64,000 nt of DNA from Perognathus longimembris pacificus (Eukaryota > Chordata > Mammalia > Rodentia > Heteromyidae). The stretch is from contig NC_063161.1 of assembly GCF_023159225.1 (NCBI RefSeq), forward strand, positions 119,698,958 through 119,762,957, read 5' to 3'. The position numbers were made by a program, and so were the translations under genes. Positions within the stretch are counted from its first letter, which is position 1; each line of letters starts with the position of its first letter. Below the pieces are notes generated by a model. That model did not search any database and was not told the DNA's origin. It saw nothing but the letters and a program-made list of their open reading frames with translations. Positions 21,063 through 32,252 of the stretch are shown here, in pieces.

Positions 21063-21985
21063 GGAGATAGATTTGGATTTCAAATTGAATTAAGTTGAAC
21101 TAAGATGGTTGGTTTTGATTGTCAAGTTGATTAGAATAATCTGTAAAATGGGTGGAATAATAGATACCACAATAATGAGGACTTGGAAACATGAAAGGAA
21201 AGTAGTATGATGATGATGGTACCTTACACGGGAAGTGCTAAAAAATGATATGTACCTATCATGCTTTTCATAAGTGTCAATACCAAACCTTAAGGATGTC
21301 CTTGCTGCGTTAAAACAAAAGTATTTTCCTGCTAAACTTTTAGATATATCCCCCCAAAGTGCCAGCACAGAAGATAACGTCTCAGGAGCACTCTGCTGAG
21401 ATCCTGACCCATAATAGGCGCCCAACCATTGTGTTTACTGCCCAAACATTCCAAATGGTTAAGCCCTGAAGGCTGGCCATAATGAAAGAGAGGTTGTGGC
21501 ATTCATGTCCACATAGTACAATTAAGAGAAACTCCAAGTTCTGGCTTGAATTGACACAGCACCAGGAGACCTCTCATTGTAGACATGCTACAGATCCTGG
21601 CTCTTAAAAAAGTATGAGCACACTCTGAGGACTGGCAGTTTCTAAATGAGACCTTAGCAGTGTGGGCAAGGCCTGAGGATAGGATGTGACATTCAACCCG
21701 AGAGCTGCTTCTTCCATCACAGCTCCTTTTGCAGCCACTCTGTCAACTGCATTTCACACACACAACTGGGCCCAGGCCCAGCTCTCCCAGGGCAGACCAT
21801 AAAATGAAGACACAGGCTGTCAGGGTCACTTTTTATTGCAGGACCAGCTGCCCTCCCATCTGCCTGTCATGTGGGAGCAAAAGCCCAAGAGCTAAAAATA
21901 TGAAATCAATATATACCTAGTCTAAAAAATATTTCAATTGTTATGCTATGAGCACCACCTAGGGATTAACCTATGACCTTTTGTT
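21063..21985. other. Unassigned sequence
   Basis: A 111-codon minus frame (21090-21425) is rich in S/I/H residues with no domain. Parts could be decayed LTR-element interior, but I cannot show this. Confidence 0.45.
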
Positions 21986-21988
21986 TTA

Positions 21989-22391
21989 TTAGTTCAGTAA
22001 TGGGTAAAAGCCAGAGTTTCCCTTCCAATTGCACAGGAAAGATAATAGTAACTCCACACAAGGATGGAATGTTTGGAAGTCATAGGATGTGACTGGCAAT
22101 TTTCTTGTCTTAAAGGCTTCTCTTTGATTTACGTATCCAAGCAAACATTGGGCATCTAGCTGTTGCATGGTACTCTGGCCCAATTGTCCAGGCATAGTGG
22201 CCTTTAGTTCCTGAGTCTCAGCCAGGAAGAATTCAAAGGCATCATAAATTGAGGGTTCTGGATGAATCATTTGTATGAATTCATTGTTGGCATCTTTATG
22301 TGCGAATGCCTTTGGAATCACCTGATACTGCCTCAACATCACTAACTGAAGCCTATCAGAATCAAAGCTCTTGTTTTCCTGTGCTCAATGC
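21989..22391 (-). other. Unrecognised open frame, possible pseudogene or exon-like remnant
   Basis: A minus-strand frame stays open from an in-frame TGA near 22391 to the stop at 21989. It is about 133 codons and gives QENKSFDSDRLQLVM, RQYQVIPKAFAHKDANNEF, HPEPSIYDAFEFFLAETQE and LDAQCLLGYVNQREAF. Composition (balanced charged, aromatic and aliphatic residues) looks more protein-like than other frames here. I do not recognise the family. There is no obvious poly(A) tail, signal peptide or membrane segment. It could be a processed-pseudogene piece, a relic of an old element, or chance. Confidence 0.25.
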
Positions 22392-22469
22392 CCCTCACAC
22401 CTTTTCCCAGGTATTATTTTAAGTGTGTTCTCTGAAGGAACCTAACATAAAACCCTGTGGATGTCACAC

Positions 22470-22555
22470 AGCATGACGTCTAGCATAGCACTCAGCACCT
22501 TACTCAGTTCCCATACCTGCACAAGTGTTCCAGAAATGTTGAGCGAATGAGAGAG
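22470..22555 (+). repeat. L2 3'-terminal fragment
   Basis: CTAGCATAGCACTCAGCACC followed by CAGAAATGTTGAGCGAATGA matches the L2 end theme (tagcacagtgcctggcac ... aaatgtttgttgaatga). Confidence 0.5.
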
Positions 22556-23140
22556 AAAAAACATGACTAGAAGAAATCTGCCCATGTAGTTATTTCTTCA
22601 GTGATTCTGATATCCTTCTCAAGTTTTTTGACATTAAAAAAAATCTAATTTGTGGGTCAAATTCCTTCAGTGCCCTTTCAGGGAAGATCCTGCGTTCTTT
22701 GTTCCTGACAGTGATTGTACTTCTGATGTACACGTGTGATTTAACATGTATCTATCAAATATAATATGGTAGACAAATCCCTGTCCTGATGAATCTACAT
22801 TGTAATGTAAGTCTGGGATGAGAACAAAGAAATGCTCTCATTTTGTGGGATAAGAATATGAAATCATACCAAACAGGATAAGGAGATGGAAAGGGATGAG
22901 GTGAGATTATGTTAATTACAATGGTACTGGCAAGTCTCTCAGGGGAAGAAACATTCAAATAAAGATCAGCCTGAACAGTTTGAATCATGCAAATGCTATT
23001 GGGATTAAAATATGCAGTGACAATAGCACAAAAAAACCCCACCCCAAACAGAAGGGATTAATGAAATTAAAATATTTTAGGGTTTTCAGAACATAGTGGC
23101 AACTACTTATATAGATTGCAGAAAACATACATTATATTTT
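22556..23140. other. Mostly unassigned; possible L2 scrap
   Basis: CAAATCCCTGTCCTGATGAA and CTACATTGTAATG at about 22775-22808 resemble the L2-associated block with catggagcttacattctag. The rest is unassigned. Confidence 0.4.
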
Positions 23141-23800
23141 TTCTAGAGTTCTAGTAGAACAATAAAATAGAAGCAAATGTAAATATATGAAAAATAAAGA
23201 AGAGAAATAAAATAATATCTGATTAAGTAAAAGAGAGAAAAAGAACCTAGGCCCAGGAAAACATGTATAAATCAAAGAAGATAATGGATTTAAACATCAA
23301 TTACATCCATAATTATATCAAATGTAACTGGACTAAATAAAGGAAAAGATCGCAAACTATTGATTGAAAACACAAAGCCTATCACCTTCAATTTACAAGA
23401 GACACACTTCTGAATATAGGGCATGAAAAGGTTGAAAGAAAATAACAGAAAATTCCAGATCAACATTAACCAATAGAAGCCTTGCTTAGCAATATTAAAA
23501 TTAGACAAAGTAGACTTTAAAGTTAGAGGAATTATTAGAAATCACTAGAGCCATTTCACAATCATGCAAGGGTAAATTCCAGCATGATGAATGATTCTCA
23601 ATTTAGAATGTATTTGGTAATATAGTTTCAAATATACAGAGCAAAAACAAAACTAGGTGGAGAAATAAGCTAATCTACACATATGTGAAAATGTTAGTTA
23701 TATCGCCCAGAAAATGATAGAACAAATAGAAAAATCAGCATTGAACTAAGTAAACATTTGAAGCACAGGATGGACAAAGATGTCCAAAATCTGTGTCTCC
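23140..23800 (+). repeat. Ancient L1M ORF2 fragment (endonuclease-RT junction area)
   Basis: TACAAGAGACACACTTCTGA, then CAATAGAAGCCTTGCTTAGC, then TTAGACAAAGTAGACTTTAA are in the order found in ancient mammalian L1 ORF2 (LQETHF ... GVAILISDKVDFK). All frames are broken. Confidence 0.7.
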
Positions 23801-24304
23801 TGTGTCATGATGCCCCCAAAGTCTTTGCCAGATTCACCTGAGCTCATTTGTGAGGACAAGGAGAGACAAATACAGGTCCATGTTCTACATACCTAAATAG
23901 GTTAAAATAATAAATCAAACTAAGATTCTGTCAAGATACATTCTACCTTCCTATTTTCACAAATAATATCTTTACTGTGACAAAATAAGAGGCTAAGACT
24001 ATCCTTTATACATAACTAAAAATATCAAAGATGGAAAAAGGACAAAGATAATTATACTTAATCATCATGGTATATGTCCTGCATTCTATTGTTGGCCTCG
24101 AAAGGTTTAAGTCATAAAATAAAGTCATAAACACAGTTGTTTTAATTTTTTGATGCCTTTATTTTTAGTAAATTCTTATGTTGCAAAAATATTTTTATAT
24201 AATTGGCATTTTATGGGCAATAATAACTTAAAGGACAAAAAGTAAAATGCATCTGTACTTAAGGTATATAAATTTTGACGTATTCTTATAAACTATAACA
24301 TATC
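23801..24304. other. No gene or confident repeat seen
   Basis: Very AT-rich; no frame or repeat recognised. Confidence 0.6.
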
Positions 24305-24320
24305 AAAAAACTTGTTTCTG

Positions 24321-24723
24321 CGATTGTTATATCACAGTTGTAACTACTCTCAACGTCCCATGTGTATCTGTAGCTACTATTATTGATGATGTTCTTGTAT
24401 CACCTTCCCGTGGTTGTACCTACACTATCTCTGTAATCTTATCTGAGTATATTGGAAACCATGTATACTGGTATTAGAACTAGGAAACTGAAAGGGAATA
24501 CCAAAATTGAGAGACACAGGGTAAAAAAAGAAAAACAACTACAAAAGCAATACTTGCAAAACTGGTGTAAGTGAACTGAACACCTCATGGGGGAAAAGGG
24601 AAAGCGGGAGGAGGGAGGGGGGGGTACGAGGGACAAGGTAACAAACAGTACAAGTAATGTATCCAATGCCTAACGTATGAAACTGTAACCTCTCTGTACA
24701 TCAATTTGATAATAAAAATTTGA
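24321..24723 (+). mobile_element. 403-bp L1 3' UTR with target-site duplication
   Basis: Starts within the 3' UTR (TATATCACAGTTGTAACTAC), includes GTGGTTGTACCTACACTATC, GGGAATACCAAAATTGAGAG, a G-run tract at 24589-24633, AACAAACAGTACAAG, AATAAAAATTTG and the A-tail. A 16-bp flank at 24305-24320 and 24724-24739 matches with one difference. This is a typical 5'-truncated retrotransposition product. Confidence 0.95.
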
Positions 24724-24739
24724 AAAAAAATTGTTTCTG

Positions 24740-25755
24740 GATTAAAAGCAAAATATGAATAAGCTAGTGATTCAATTTTTCAAATGGAAATTGATTAAGC
24801 CTGGCATTTTAATATTTGAATATTTAACATTGTATCTTATATTTTTATAAAAATAAAACCTTTTTAATTCTGACATGCAACGTTCTTCTACCTTTCTGCT
24901 AAAGAAAAGATTCAGTATGAAGCTCCACCTATCACAGGTCTAGACCAAAATGTCTGTAAATGTAAGAATAATGTAAGTTGTTCCCTACAGTAAAATGCTC
25001 CTCAGCTGACATGCACAACTACTGAAAATTGTAGTAATTTATGAATAGTTTGTTTCGCTCCAGAAGTATAAAGATAAAAAAGAAAACAGAACCTCAGATA
25101 TACTGGGAAACAATTAATTTCAACCAGTGCAATAACAAAAAAGAGGAAGAAATTGAAGGTATAGAACTGGAAAGGCTGTCAGAGCTGTAGACAACTCGAC
25201 ACAACTAGTCTATGCATTCATACTATTTGAAAATCGACTTGTCATATTAACTTGCCATTTTCCTCAATGATTTTGCCACTCTCAGATCCCTTCATTGGAA
25301 AACAGTGTTAACTCTAAATATCAATATAGGGCCACCTCCCAAACTTTCATGGAATCTGGATGGCCATGGCCTTCCCCTCAAAGATGTAGTGTGGCAGATG
25401 TGGCAAACTGTTTTTCAAAGGATGGAACAATGTTAGGACAACATTTTTCCTTTAGAGTTAGCAGATCCTAAGTGAGAGTGAGAGTCCACATGTCCTTTAA
25501 TAATTTTACTGTGTGATTGTGAAAACCTAAAGGTAGTATTGATTTTTAACCAATGAAAGAAAACAAAAAAGAAAGGAAAAGAAATGAAAAGCATAATGAT
25601 TGAAAAATGAGAAAACTAATGGAGCTGTAAATTATAGATAAATTACTATGTAGAAAACAATCAAAATTATCTTCAAATAAAACTACTTGAATTAATAAAT
25701 GAATTAAAAATTGATGCATTTCAGTATATTAGCAAAAATACCAAACAATATTTAA
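24740..25755. other. No gene or confident repeat seen
   Basis: AT-rich sequence with A-rich patches at about 25560-25620; no coding signal. Confidence 0.6.
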
Positions 25756-25756
25756 G

Positions 25757-25965
25757 CCAGGTTGCCAGTGGCTCACATCTGTAATCCTAGTTACTCAGAA
25801 ATCTGACATCTGAGGATCGTGGTTCATAGCTATATGGGGCAGAAAAGTCTGTGATATTTTTATCTCCAAGTAAGCACCAAAAAACCTGGAAGTGGAGCAG
25901 TAAGCCTTGTGCAAAAAAAGTTCAGGGATAATGCCCAGGATCGGAGTTTAAGCCCTAGCATGTGT
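25757..25965 (+). repeat. B1/ID composite SINE
   Basis: GCCAGTGGCTCACATCTGTA, CTAGTTACTCAGAAATCTG, GGATCGTGGTTCATAGC, then the right module GGGATAATGCCCAGGATCGG. The A-box side of the right module is partly deleted. Confidence 0.8.
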
Positions 25966-26019
25966 GTGTATCTTTTTTTGTATTTAAAATAGCATAAAAT
26001 TAAACATCTAGAAGTAAAT

Positions 26020-26700
26020 CAAATTAACACTGTGGAATGTTGACAAGGTTATGGAGCATCTGGAACTAATGGAAGGTAAATTGGTATAGCCACTTTGAAG
26101 CCACCACCAGGAAGTATTTATTATAGTTGAATATACCCATATCCTCACATATAGTATTTTTTCCTGTCATAAACACATAGGAATTTAAGTAAATACCAAA
26201 AGACATGTCCAAGATCCAGAGCAACATTATTTGTGGCATGTAAAGGCTAGAAACAATCAAATTGTATACAAAAAAGATGAAGCAATTCATGCAATCAACT
26301 ATTATAGAATGTTGAAAGGAAACAAATTATGGCTACATGCAAAAATGTGGATAAATAAATTGAAAGAGATTAGTTCTCTGGGAAAGTGAGAAAGTGACCT
26401 AAGAGAGTTCTAGAAGTTCTAAGAGGTTCTAGATGTTAGCAGTATCGCATTTCCTGAGCCTGGTGGTGTTTGCACGATCGTTTTGCTTTTTGGAAGTTTA
26501 TCATTAAACATCATCAATTCATCACTAAATGTACCGAATTGTTTATAAATGAAATAATATAGTTCAATAGAAAGATGGAAAGTAAACAAGAATAGGCTAA
26601 TGTTTATGATTATTGATGCTGAATTATGGGACTTCACTATGCATAGTATTATTCTTTCTACTTTGCATACACTTGAAATTTTCCATTATAAAAAGGACAA
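26020..26700 (+). repeat. Ancient L1M ORF2/3' UTR remnant
   Basis: TTGACAAGGTTATGGAGCAT, CCAAAAGACATGTCCAAGAT, GAAACAATCAAATTG and the 3' terminus CTTGAAATTTTCCATTATAA with AAAAAGG follow the order of ancient mammalian L1 3' ends (GVEQLE ... gaaattttccataataaaaa). Confidence 0.7.
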
Positions 26701-26839
26701 AAAAGGACTTATTCACAGAGACCTACAAAAACCTTATGATGGTTTCCACTGACTGATTTTACTGCATGTCTTATTGGTTTTAACCGAAGGAATAGAAACA
26801 CTATTAAAATTGGAGTCGTTTGAGGACAATAATTAAAAT

Positions 26840-26990
26840 GCTGCTACATCTTGCATGCCTTTTCCTGGCACCTAGAATGCTCTTTCACCCTTCATGGGAG
26901 CTCACAGCTTCGTCTCTGCTGCCTGAAACTTCTGTAAAACTTCATTAAACTATTGTGTCTCTGCCCCAAACTGTATTCTCTCTTTATGAA
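26840..26990 (+). repeat. L2 fragment
   Basis: CCTTTTCCTGGCACCTAGAA then TGCTCTTTCACCCTTCATGG resembles the L2 block ttcctggaatgctcttcccc. Confidence 0.5.
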
Positions 26991-26999
26991 ACTGTAAAA

Positions 27000-29335
27000 G
27001 AGGTCTTGCCAACCTTGCTTCCAATTTATCATCTGACCTTTTTGTTTTTTTTTTTCACAAAGGGGAGTTAGAGGGGGAAAAAGTCTATTGGAGGAAGCAG
27101 GAACAAGGGATTCCTTCCTTCTTTCATCACTCTTCCCTTCCTTCCCTTACTTCCTTTCTTCTTTACTTGGTATACACTCCTGTTTCCTGAACCTTTGAAT
27201 TTCATCCTCTTCTCAGCCTCTGAGTCCAATGCAAAGTGGTTTTTAAGTTGATATAACCAGTCTCGTCATTCTCTGGTCCAACTGACCACTTTGCTTCTGA
27301 GTTTCTACATTGTAATAAATCTGCTGTCTTCTTTTGGTTTCCTCAGTTCCTGAAGTGGCAGCAGCATCCTGTAATTCTACTTCCTTGAGACTTTACACTT
27401 ACTCTTATGCTTTAGGTAATTAACTTTCTATCTAGTTAGCTATTCTTCATTGCTCTGTTCCAGTAACAGGAGTTACTTCGGCCTCCTGTTTGGATCTTGA
27501 CCAATGGAATGTTCAAGAGTTATGTTCTGCCTTTGACATTTCTGTACCTTGACACCAAATTATTTATTATCTTCTCTTATTAGGTATAGATTTGTGCAAA
27601 GAAAAAAGATGCTTTCTTCTCTTCACATTAGGTAAGCAGGAACAGTGATTTTGTCTATTCAATAATTCATCTATCTCAATTTCGATTGGAAGAAAATTGA
27701 CTGTTAAAAGTTGAATCACTCAGTTTTGCCTTAATGATACTATAGTTAGCATAGACTAATATAATGAAATGATTTTTGGCAATACATGTGATCTATAAGC
27801 CACATCATTCACATTTTTATACTACTTTTCTTAAAGGTTCAACTCATTAATAAAATTAATAGGCATTACTTGAGATTCAGGGAACAAAAAGCCAATTCCA
27901 TCTCAGAAGCAATTTTCATCAAACTTCTTATATCATAAAGTATGAGGAAATGATATGGCAACTGCTTAATTTATAAGCAGATAAAGAAAAGGTTGCATAT
28001 TACATGGATGAGTATTACTAAAAACAAAAAGATCCCTATTGGCAAGATTGGAAAGATAGACCAGGATTATCCTCAGAAAAAAATCCAATAAAATATAATG
28101 AATTCACCTGGATTAGACTAAGAAATTGACAAGTTTGTCTCTTTCATATTAGCAGTCTGCTCTCAGGTCTCCATCTTTTCTAAAGGTGTGAATATAAGGA
28201 AAAAAGGTTTTTCATAGTGTAAAAATAATAGTATATTTTTAACCCAGTGGATAGACTTTCCCTTAAACTAGGAACTTTAGGGAGGAAAACCTCATTTTTC
28301 CATTTTTGTTAGAGTATGAGTAGTCAAATCCAACCAATGTTTTTCTAAGTAGAATTTTAAATATAAATCCCTTGTGTATTGTGTTTAACAGTTGATGACA
28401 TTTGTATACATAAATATCCCTCCCCAAAGATCCATCTCATCCTCCTGCTCATTGAATTCTCATAATTACACAGAGTTATAAGAAGCTGCCTTTTAGGGAA
28501 ACTATTTGAAATAAAATTGGCCTGAAGTTTTTTGTGTATCTTTAAAACAATGACATATACTGTACCACAAGTTTAACCTTGAATCAAAAGAATGTTGTCT
28601 TTCAGTTGGCATTGTTCAAACTTTGCTATTGGCCTAGGGAGAGGACAGGGTGGGTCTTCCAAAGTTGTGAAGCCCAAAGCTGTGGAAGTGTGAAGCACAA
28701 TTTCTTTGGAATTAGTCTTCTATTCAACAAAGCCAGAGGAAGATGACATTCTACCATATGTTCCTGTTTGCATAATAGGAAAATGTTTTGAAATTCCTTC
28801 GTAGTTAAATTATTTAACTGCTGCCTTTCTTTAAAATATCTCTCAATGAAACAGTCTTTGAGTTCTGTTTATCCTCGGGCCATTTCCTTTCTCCATAGAA
28901 ATTTAGATGTAATTTTTGTTGCTGTAGAAACACTACAGGTACATAAATAGGTAGATACCTTGATTTGGTGACATTGCAGGAATGGATAAGGCCTTATTTT
29001 TAAAATTCTGAAATAGTAGAGTTATGTTGTGTCCATGTTCACAACACTACAGCATTTTCAGTTCTCTTTGGTCCTCAGGTGAGAGAGATGTATTCCTCTT
29101 GTTAGATATTGCAGTTGCAAACTCATATACATTCAGAAGTCTGGAATTTGTCATCCCATGGAGGGAAGGGCTAGGTGTGGCTGATAAACCTAGGTACAAA
29201 TGTCCCAGGGAAAGGGAGCAGCTGCTTCTTGGTTCCATCAGTTTATTGTCCTGTGGGAAGGCACATGCCAATTTCCCACACTTGAGTTTTCAAAAGTAGA
29301 CAGGATTCTGGATTGCCATAGGAAATTTAGTGACT
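27000..29335. other. No gene or confident repeat over 2.3 kb
   Basis: Contains a T-run (27041-27055) and a TTCC/CTTC-rich pyrimidine patch at 27110-27170. Opposed 74- and 91-codon frames at 29024-29299 have no domain. Part of 28600-28930 looks less degraded than its surroundings but carries no recognisable element. Confidence 0.5.
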
Positions 29336-29339
29336 AAGT

Positions 29340-29560
29340 TTTTCAGTGCTAGGAACTGAATCCAGATCCTTGTGTATAAATTCTACCGGCATAAATTCTA
29401 CCACTGAGCTTTGCTCCAGACCTTGCTATTTTTTGGACAAGTTCATACTACGGATTCCAGGTTGACTTGAAAGTCAACAATTCTAGCTTGGTTTCTTGAT
29501 TACTGAGATTACAGGTATATACCACTGCACTTGGCTTGAAAAATGGTAACTTTAAAACAT
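29340..29560 (-). repeat. ID/B1 composite SINE, degraded
   Basis: TTCAGTGCTAGGAACTGAAT and CACTGAGCTTTGCTCCAGAC (ID complement), then GAGATTACAGGTATATACCA (B1 head complement). A 16-bp internal duplication (ATAAATTCTACC twice, 29375-29402) is present. Confidence 0.7.
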
Positions 29561-29630
29561 TTAAGGCTAATAATTTAAAAAATTGAATTAGATGAATGGG
29601 TGAAAAAGAAATACCTTCTTGGCCCCATTT

Positions 29631-30147
29631 TATATTTTATTATCAAACTGAATTACAGAGAGGTTAGTTACAGTTGCATACGTTAGGCATTGGATACATT
29701 TCTTGTACTGTTTGTTACCTCGTCCCTCTTTCCCCCCTCCCCCCCCTCCCTTTCCCTTCCCCCTCCCCTCCATGAGTTGTTCAGTTGTTCAGTTCATTTT
29801 CACCAAACAGTTCGTAAGTATTGCTTTTGTAGTTGTCTTTTTTTACCCTGTGTCTCTCGATTTTGGTATTCCCTTCCAACCTGGTTCTCATAACAGTATA
29901 CCCGGTTTCCAATATACTCAGATAAGATACAGAGATAGTGTAGGTACAACCACAGGAAGGTGATACAGGAATATCATCAATAATAGAGGCTACAGTTACA
30001 TATGGCACATTGAAAGTAGTTACAACTGTGATATAACAATTGTTTCCATAACATGGAGTTCATTTCACTTAGCATCATCTTATGTGTTCATAAGGGTATA
30101 GCTATTGGGCTCCTGTGATCCTCTGCTGTGACTTGCCTAAACCTGTG
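29631..30147 (-). mobile_element. 3' UTR of the large L1
   Basis: Runs from the element's 3' end (TATTTTATTATCAAACTG) through the polypurine tract (29724-29771 here as C-runs) to the ORF2 stop at 30148. About 517 bp. The short A-tail is decayed. The left target-site duplication, TTCTTGGCCCCATTT at 29616-29630, is repeated at 32238-32252. Confidence 0.93.
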
Positions 30148-30979
30148 CTAATTATTCCCAATAAGGGAGACCATAGAGTCCATGTTTCTTAGGGTCTGGC
30201 TCACTTCACTTAGTATAACTTTTTCCAAGTCCTTCCATTTCCTTACAAATGGGGCAATGTTATTCTTTCTGATAGAGGCATAAAATTCCATTGTGTATAT
30301 GTACCACATTTTCCTGATCCACTCATCTACTGAGGGGCATCTAGGTTGGTTCCAGATTCTAGCTATGACAAATTGTGCTGCGATGAACATTGTTGTGCTG
30401 GTGGCTTTAGTGTGATCATGTTTGTGGTCTTTTGGATAGATACCTAAAAGTGGGGCTGCTGGGTCATAGGGGAGTTCTATGTTTAGCCTTCTGAGGAATC
30501 TCCATACTGCTTGCCAGAGTGGCTGAACCAGTTTACATTCCCACCAACAATGAAGTAGGGTTCCCTTTTGGCCACATCCCCTCCAACAGTTGTTATTGTT
30601 AGTTTTCTTGATATAGGACATTCTTACTGGGGTGAAATGCAATCTCAATGTTGTTTTGATTTGCATTTCTTTTATGGCCAGTGATGTAGAGCACTTTTTC
30701 ATATGTCTCTTGGCCATTTTCATTTCCTCATCAGAGAAGTCTCTTTTGAAGTCTCTAGCCCATTTGATGAGGGGGCTATTGGTTCTTTGTGGTTTTGTTT
30801 TGGATGAAGGTAATTTTTTTAGTTCTGCATATGTTTTATATATGAGGCCTTTGTCTGTTGAATGGCCAGTAAAGATCTTCTCCCAATCTGTGGGCTTTCT
30901 GTTTATTTTGCGAGCTATGTCCTTTGCCCTGCAGAAGCTCTGTAGTTTGATGTAGTCCCATTTGTCTAACCTTTCTTTG
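30148..30979 (-). pseudogene. L1 ORF2 C-terminal part
   Basis: Encodes, reading leftward, [85 protein letters not shown] (the CCHC-type motif is intact), LLGIYPKDH and [14 protein letters not shown], ending SLIGNN and stop. These are the conserved C-terminal segments of L1 ORF2p, downstream of reverse transcriptase. The frame is open over this section but is separated from its upstream half by inserted L1 3' ends at 30980-31645, so it cannot make a working protein. Confidence 0.95.
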
Positions 30980-31385
30980 TTTTTTTTTTTCTTCTTTAAA
31001 TTAAATTTTATTGACAAGGTGATGTACAGAGGGGGTACAATTACATAATAAGGCAGTGAGTACATTTCTTGTCATATTTATTACACCCTCCCTCATTTTT
31101 CTTTCCCTTCCCTAGTTCAGATAAGCATATATACAATATCCAGTGTACCAAAATCATATACAGTAACCACATGGGGTATGCCAAAGGAAGTTCACCTAGT
31201 ATTCAATGTGGTTCTTGAATGAATTTTTCTACCATTACCATCTTCTCCATCTCTTAACATTCTCTATCCTGTTAGTTCTTTCTGAATCCTTGGAATTGTT
31301 CTACTTTTTGCATTACTAAAGCAACATCAACTACTACAACTCAGTTTTGAATCTGCAGCTGTATCTTGGAAAAACCTCTGTTTTC
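30980..31385 (-). mobile_element. Divergent-lineage L1 3' end inserted in ORF2
   Basis: Poly(T) at 30980-30990, then TTTTATTGACAAGGTGATGT, GAGGGGGTACAATTACATAA and GGCAGTGAGTACATTTCTTG, the GCAGTGAG-type 3' end. After about 31200 the sequence no longer resembles the other L1 3' UTRs in this window, so the right part (31200-31385) is unassigned. Confidence 0.75.
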
Positions 31386-31645
31386 TTCCTAATTTCTTTT
31401 TTTTTCAAATGTTTATTATCAAACTGATGTACAGAGAGGTTACAGTTTCATACGTTAGGCATTGGATACATTTCTTGTACTGTTTGTTACCTTGTCCCTC
31501 ATACCCCCCTTCCTCTTCCCCCTTACCCTTTCCCCCCCTGAGGTGTTCAGTTCACTTACATCAAACAGTTTTGCAAGTATTGCTTTTGTAGTTGTTTGCC
31601 TTTTTTTACCCTGTGTCTCTCAAATTTGGTATTCCCTTTCAATTG
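31386..31645 (-). mobile_element. GCATTGG-lineage L1 3' UTR nested in ORF2
   Basis: T-run, then TTATTATCAAACTGATGTAC, CATACGTTAGGCATTGGATA, a C-rich tract at 31495-31543, GCAAGTATTGCTTTTGTAGT, and truncation after GGTATTCCCTTTCA. The next bases resume the ORF2 of the host L1. Confidence 0.9.
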
Positions 31646-32237
31646 ATTTGTAGCCTTTCTGGGTCTTTGTTGAGGAAGTTCCATCCTGTGCCAAGGAGCC
31701 CAAGTGTTTCTCCTACTCCTTCCTTTAGTGTTTTCAGGGTGTCTGTTTTGATTTCAAGATCTTTGATCCATTTGGAATTAATTTTTGTGCAGGGTGGTAT
31801 ATAAGGATCTAGTTTTAGTTTGTTGCATGTGTTGAACCAGTTTTGCCAGCACCACTTGTTAAAGAGGCTATCTTTCTTCCATACTATTGTTTTAGCTCCT
31901 TTATCAAAGATTAAGTAGGCGTAGTTCTGTGGTTTCATTTCTGGGTCTTCAATTCTGTTCCATTGGTCTTCAGGCCTGTTCTGGTGCCAAGACCAAGCTG
32001 TTTTTATTACTATAGCTTTATAATACAGCTTGAAGTTGGGTATTATAATTCCTCCAGCACCGTTCTTTCTGCTTAGGATTGTTTTTGCTATTCTAGGTCT
32101 TTTATTGTTCCATATGAATTTCTGGATTGCTTCCTCTGTTTCATTAAAAAATGGTGTTGGGATATTAATGGGTATTGCATTGAATTTGTAGATAGCCTTT
32201 GGCAATATTGCCATTTTGATTATATTAATCCTCCCAA
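31646..32237 (-). pseudogene. L1 ORF2 segment upstream of the nested insertions
   Basis: Read leftward from 32237: [78 protein letters not shown] and [17 protein letters not shown]. This is the ORF2 region C-terminal to the RT domain, directly preceding the KERLDKWD segment at 30979. Its left truncation point (element 5' end) abuts the right target-site duplication at 32238-32252, so the L1 was 5'-truncated on insertion. Confidence 0.95.
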
Positions 32238-32252
32238 TTCTTGGCCCCATTT

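Noticed and set aside
30632..30955. 107-codon plus-strand frame opposite L1 ORF2
   Set aside because: Antisense shadow of the ORF2 fragment, which has the recognisable motifs.
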